Assembly (NCBI RefSeq): GCF_000766865.1
Contig: NZ_JNFA01000030.1
Location: 107,859 to 171,858 of the forward strand
Direction of reading: 5' to 3'
DNA from: Listeria booriae
Lineage (GTDB): Bacteria > Bacillota > Bacilli > Lactobacillales > Listeriaceae
Length of the DNA: 64,000 nt
The stretch's first letter is position 1. The number at the start of each line of letters is the position of its first letter. Below, one piece after another: positions 62,612-64,000 of the stretch. The notes beneath the pieces are model-generated. The model worked only from the letters and a program-made list of their open reading frames with translations. It searched no databases and was not told the origin of the DNA. The position numbers were made by a program, and so were the translations under genes.

Positions 62612-63110
62612 CCAAACCAGCTCCATCCTCTTTCAAAGCTTTAATCTGATCCCGCACAATCGCAGCTTCCTCAAAAGCCTCATCCGCAATTAAATGTTCC
62701 AATCTTTCCTGCAAAACACGAATCTGCTCCTGCTCAGCAAGCGCACCCCTCTGACTTATCGGAACCTTCCCAATATGGCCCTTGTTCCCATTCTGAGCCC
62801 GTTCCACCATCACATTCACCTTCTGCGCAAACTGCTCATAACAATGCTCACAGCCCAACCGAGAAGAATCCAGTACCGCCTGCAAAGACATCCCGCAGTA
62901 CGTACATTCCAGCATCTCGCTATCCTCTTCCGAAGCCTTCTGCAATAAACTCAAGAAGTCCACACTAGCCTCTGCGATTTGCTCCTGCATATAAGCCATG
63001 CTCTGCTTCTCCGCACAATTCTTGCACAGAAACACCGAGAACGTCTCACCATTAAACTCATGTCTAATTTCAATATTCGCTTCATGTTCCCCACAACTCT
63101 GACAAATCAT
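62601..63110 (-). CDS. mcsA: McsA, activator of McsB (UVR-domain zinc protein)
   Basis: A 169-residue protein with two zinc-binding modules, CQSCGEHEA/CKNCAEK and CTYCGMS/CEHCYEQF, and a C-terminal UVR motif (LEHLIADEAFEEAAIVRDQ). It activates McsB kinase and modulates CtsR. GGAGG precedes the ATG. Confidence 0.95.
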   Translation of the reverse strand: MICQSCGEHEANIEIRHEFNGETFSVFLCKNCAEKQSMAYMQEQIAEASVDFLSLLQKASEEDSEMLECTYCGMSLQAVLDSSRLGCEHCYEQFAQKVNVMVERAQNGNKGHIGKVPISQRGALAEQEQIRVLQERLEHLIADEAFEEAAIVRDQIKALKEDGAGLDGI

Positions 63111-63120
63111 AAAACGCCTC

Positions 63121-63579
63121 CTACTCGTATTTCAACGCCTCAAGCATCGCCTCAAGTATCCGACTACGCATAATATCTCGCTCCGGTAAAGGCAAAGCAA
63201 TCACATTCCGATCCATCGCAGCCAGCATCAACCTAGCCTCCCGTTTCGAAACAACCTCCTCCTCCAATAACCGCAACAACACATCCTCCGCAAAATTCTG
63301 CGACACCTTCTTCTCATGCACCATCACAATAATCGCGTCCAACAACTGCAACTTATCATTCATCTTCACCTTAATAATCCTGATATAGCCACCACCGCCG
63401 CGCTTACTCTCAACCAAATACCCACGTTCCATCGTAAACCGCGTATTAATAACATAATTTATCTGCGACGGCACACACTGAAACTGGTCCGCCATCTCAC
63501 TCCGCTTAATTTCCACAGCCTCACTAGCCTCCAAGACCTGCTTCAAATAAGCCTCAATAATATCCGATATATTCTTCAC
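63121..63579 (-). CDS. ctsR: Class III heat-shock repressor CtsR
   Basis: A 152-residue repressor of clp genes with an N-terminal winged helix-turn-helix (MADQFQCVPSQINYVINTRF, about 28-47, then ESKRGGGGYIRI, the conserved DNA-binding wing). Heat inactivates it. Start is GTG at 63579 behind GAGGAG. Its own promoter carries a CtsR box, so the operon is autoregulated. Confidence 0.95.
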   Translation of the reverse strand: MKNISDIIEAYLKQVLEASEAVEIKRSEMADQFQCVPSQINYVINTRFTMERGYLVESKRGGGGYIRIIKVKMNDKLQLLDAIIVMVHEKKVSQNFAEDVLLRLLEEEVVSKREARLMLAAMDRNVIALPLPERDIMRSRILEAMLEALKYE

Positions 63580-63607
63580 AAGGATCCACTCCTCTCATCA
63601 CACTGAC

Positions 63608-63624
63608 TTTGACTATTTTTGACT
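63608..63624 (-). promoter_or_regulatory. CtsR operator
   Basis: On the minus strand AGTCAAA-AAT-AGTCAAA, a direct heptad repeat with a three-nt spacer, fits the CtsR consensus RGTCAAA-NAN-RGTCAAA in both heptads and the central A. It overlaps the start region just downstream of the -10. Confidence 0.92.
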
Positions 63625-63627
63625 TTA

Positions 63628-63657
63628 ATTATACTAAAAAAAAGAGCCCAATTGCAA
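63628..63657 (-). promoter_or_regulatory. Promoter of the ctsR operon
   Basis: Minus-strand TTGCAA (63652-63657), 18 nt, perfect TATAAT (63628-63633), followed directly by the CtsR box. Confidence 0.85.
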
Positions 63658-63673
63658 AGAATTAGCCCTAAAT

Positions 63674-63706
63674 AAACAAAAAACCAAACATAAATGCTTG
63701 GCAATC
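63674..63706 (-). terminator. Terminator of the rRNA operon
   Basis: The minus strand reads CCAAGCA-ttta-TGTTTGG then TTTTTTG, about 20 nt after 5S rRNA. Confidence 0.88.
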
Positions 63707-63721
63707 CTAAAAATATGTACA

Positions 63722-63842
<121 letters not shown>

Positions 63843-63928
63843 TGTGATTCGAAAGAACGCTGTTCTCTCAAAACTAGATAAGAAAGTGTATCGCTAACGT
63901 TTGTGTTTCACCGAAAAATCATGTATTG

Positions 63929-64000
63929 GTTAAGTCCTCGATCGATTAGTATTTGTCCGCTCCATATGTCACCATACTTCCACTCCAAACCTATCTACCT
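63929..64000 (-). rRNA. rrl: 23S ribosomal RNA, 3' end only
   Basis: The last 72 nt read on minus as a typical Bacillota 23S 3' end (GGACAAATACTAATCGATCG, then AGGACTTAACC). The gene continues past the window. The 23S-5S spacer is about 86 nt. Confidence 0.93.

Overview
The window is a chromosomal segment of a Gram-positive Bacillota bacterium, most likely a Listeria or close Listeriaceae relative. Indications are the near-identical Listeria-type RpoB/RpoC, the zinc-ribbon S14, the ctsR-mcsA-mcsB-clpC and gltX//cysE-cysS orders, and a complete flavin-based extracellular electron transfer (EET) locus in the order known from Listeria. Species cannot be decided from the sequence alone. Almost every gene reads on the minus strand; only ndh2-eetA-eetB-dmkB and a tautomerase/CMD pair read on the plus strand.

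Layout in + coordinates: 1-11.6 kb, the S10-spc ribosomal operon read right to left (rpsJ to secY, then adk cut by the window edge), with promoter and leader at 11.36-11.58 kb. 11.7-20.0 kb, the EET locus: fmnA-dmkA-fmnB and pplA on minus, and divergently ndh2-eetA-eetB-dmkB on plus. 20.0-25.2 kb, a Nudix gene and the str operon (rpsL-rpsG-fusA-tuf). 25.2-30.9 kb, an accessory block (class I amidotransferase + OppA-like lipoprotein, a MecA-N type class B PBP, an aromatic-acid-exporter family protein). 30.9-45.0 kb, rpoC, rpoB, an orphan membrane protein, a YbxB methyltransferase, the L7/L12-L10-L1-L11 genes with an L10 leader, nusG-secE-rpmG. 45.1-55.9 kb, sigH, rae1, rlmB, mrnC, cysS, cysE behind a Cys T-box, a GNAT gene, gltX, ispF, ispD, a PIN-TRAM protein and radA. 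55.9-58.9 kb, a LysR/tautomerase/CMD/aldo-keto reductase cassette. 59.0-63.6 kb, the clpC operon with a CtsR box, directly downstream of an rRNA operon whose 5S and 23S 3' end close the window.

Functionally, most of the window is information processing. The EET locus is a self-contained respiratory module: DmkA/DmkB make a demethylmenaquinone, Ndh2 loads it with NADH electrons, EetA/EetB pass electrons outward, FmnA with an ECF ATPase supplies flavin across the membrane, FmnB attaches FMN to PplA, and PplA carries electrons to extracellular acceptors.

The least explained signals are non-coding. A ~119-bp palindromic element occurs twice (49.66 and 57.71 kb) with conserved ends and core but 15-nt stem arms that differ almost completely between copies while staying self-complementary; one copy sits inside the cysE T-box leader. 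A second, unrelated structured repeat occurs as a tandem pair between rpoC and its terminator. A 35-codon membrane-peptide ORF is coupled to nusG. Promoter coordinates are read by eye from -10/-35 matches and were not scored computationally.
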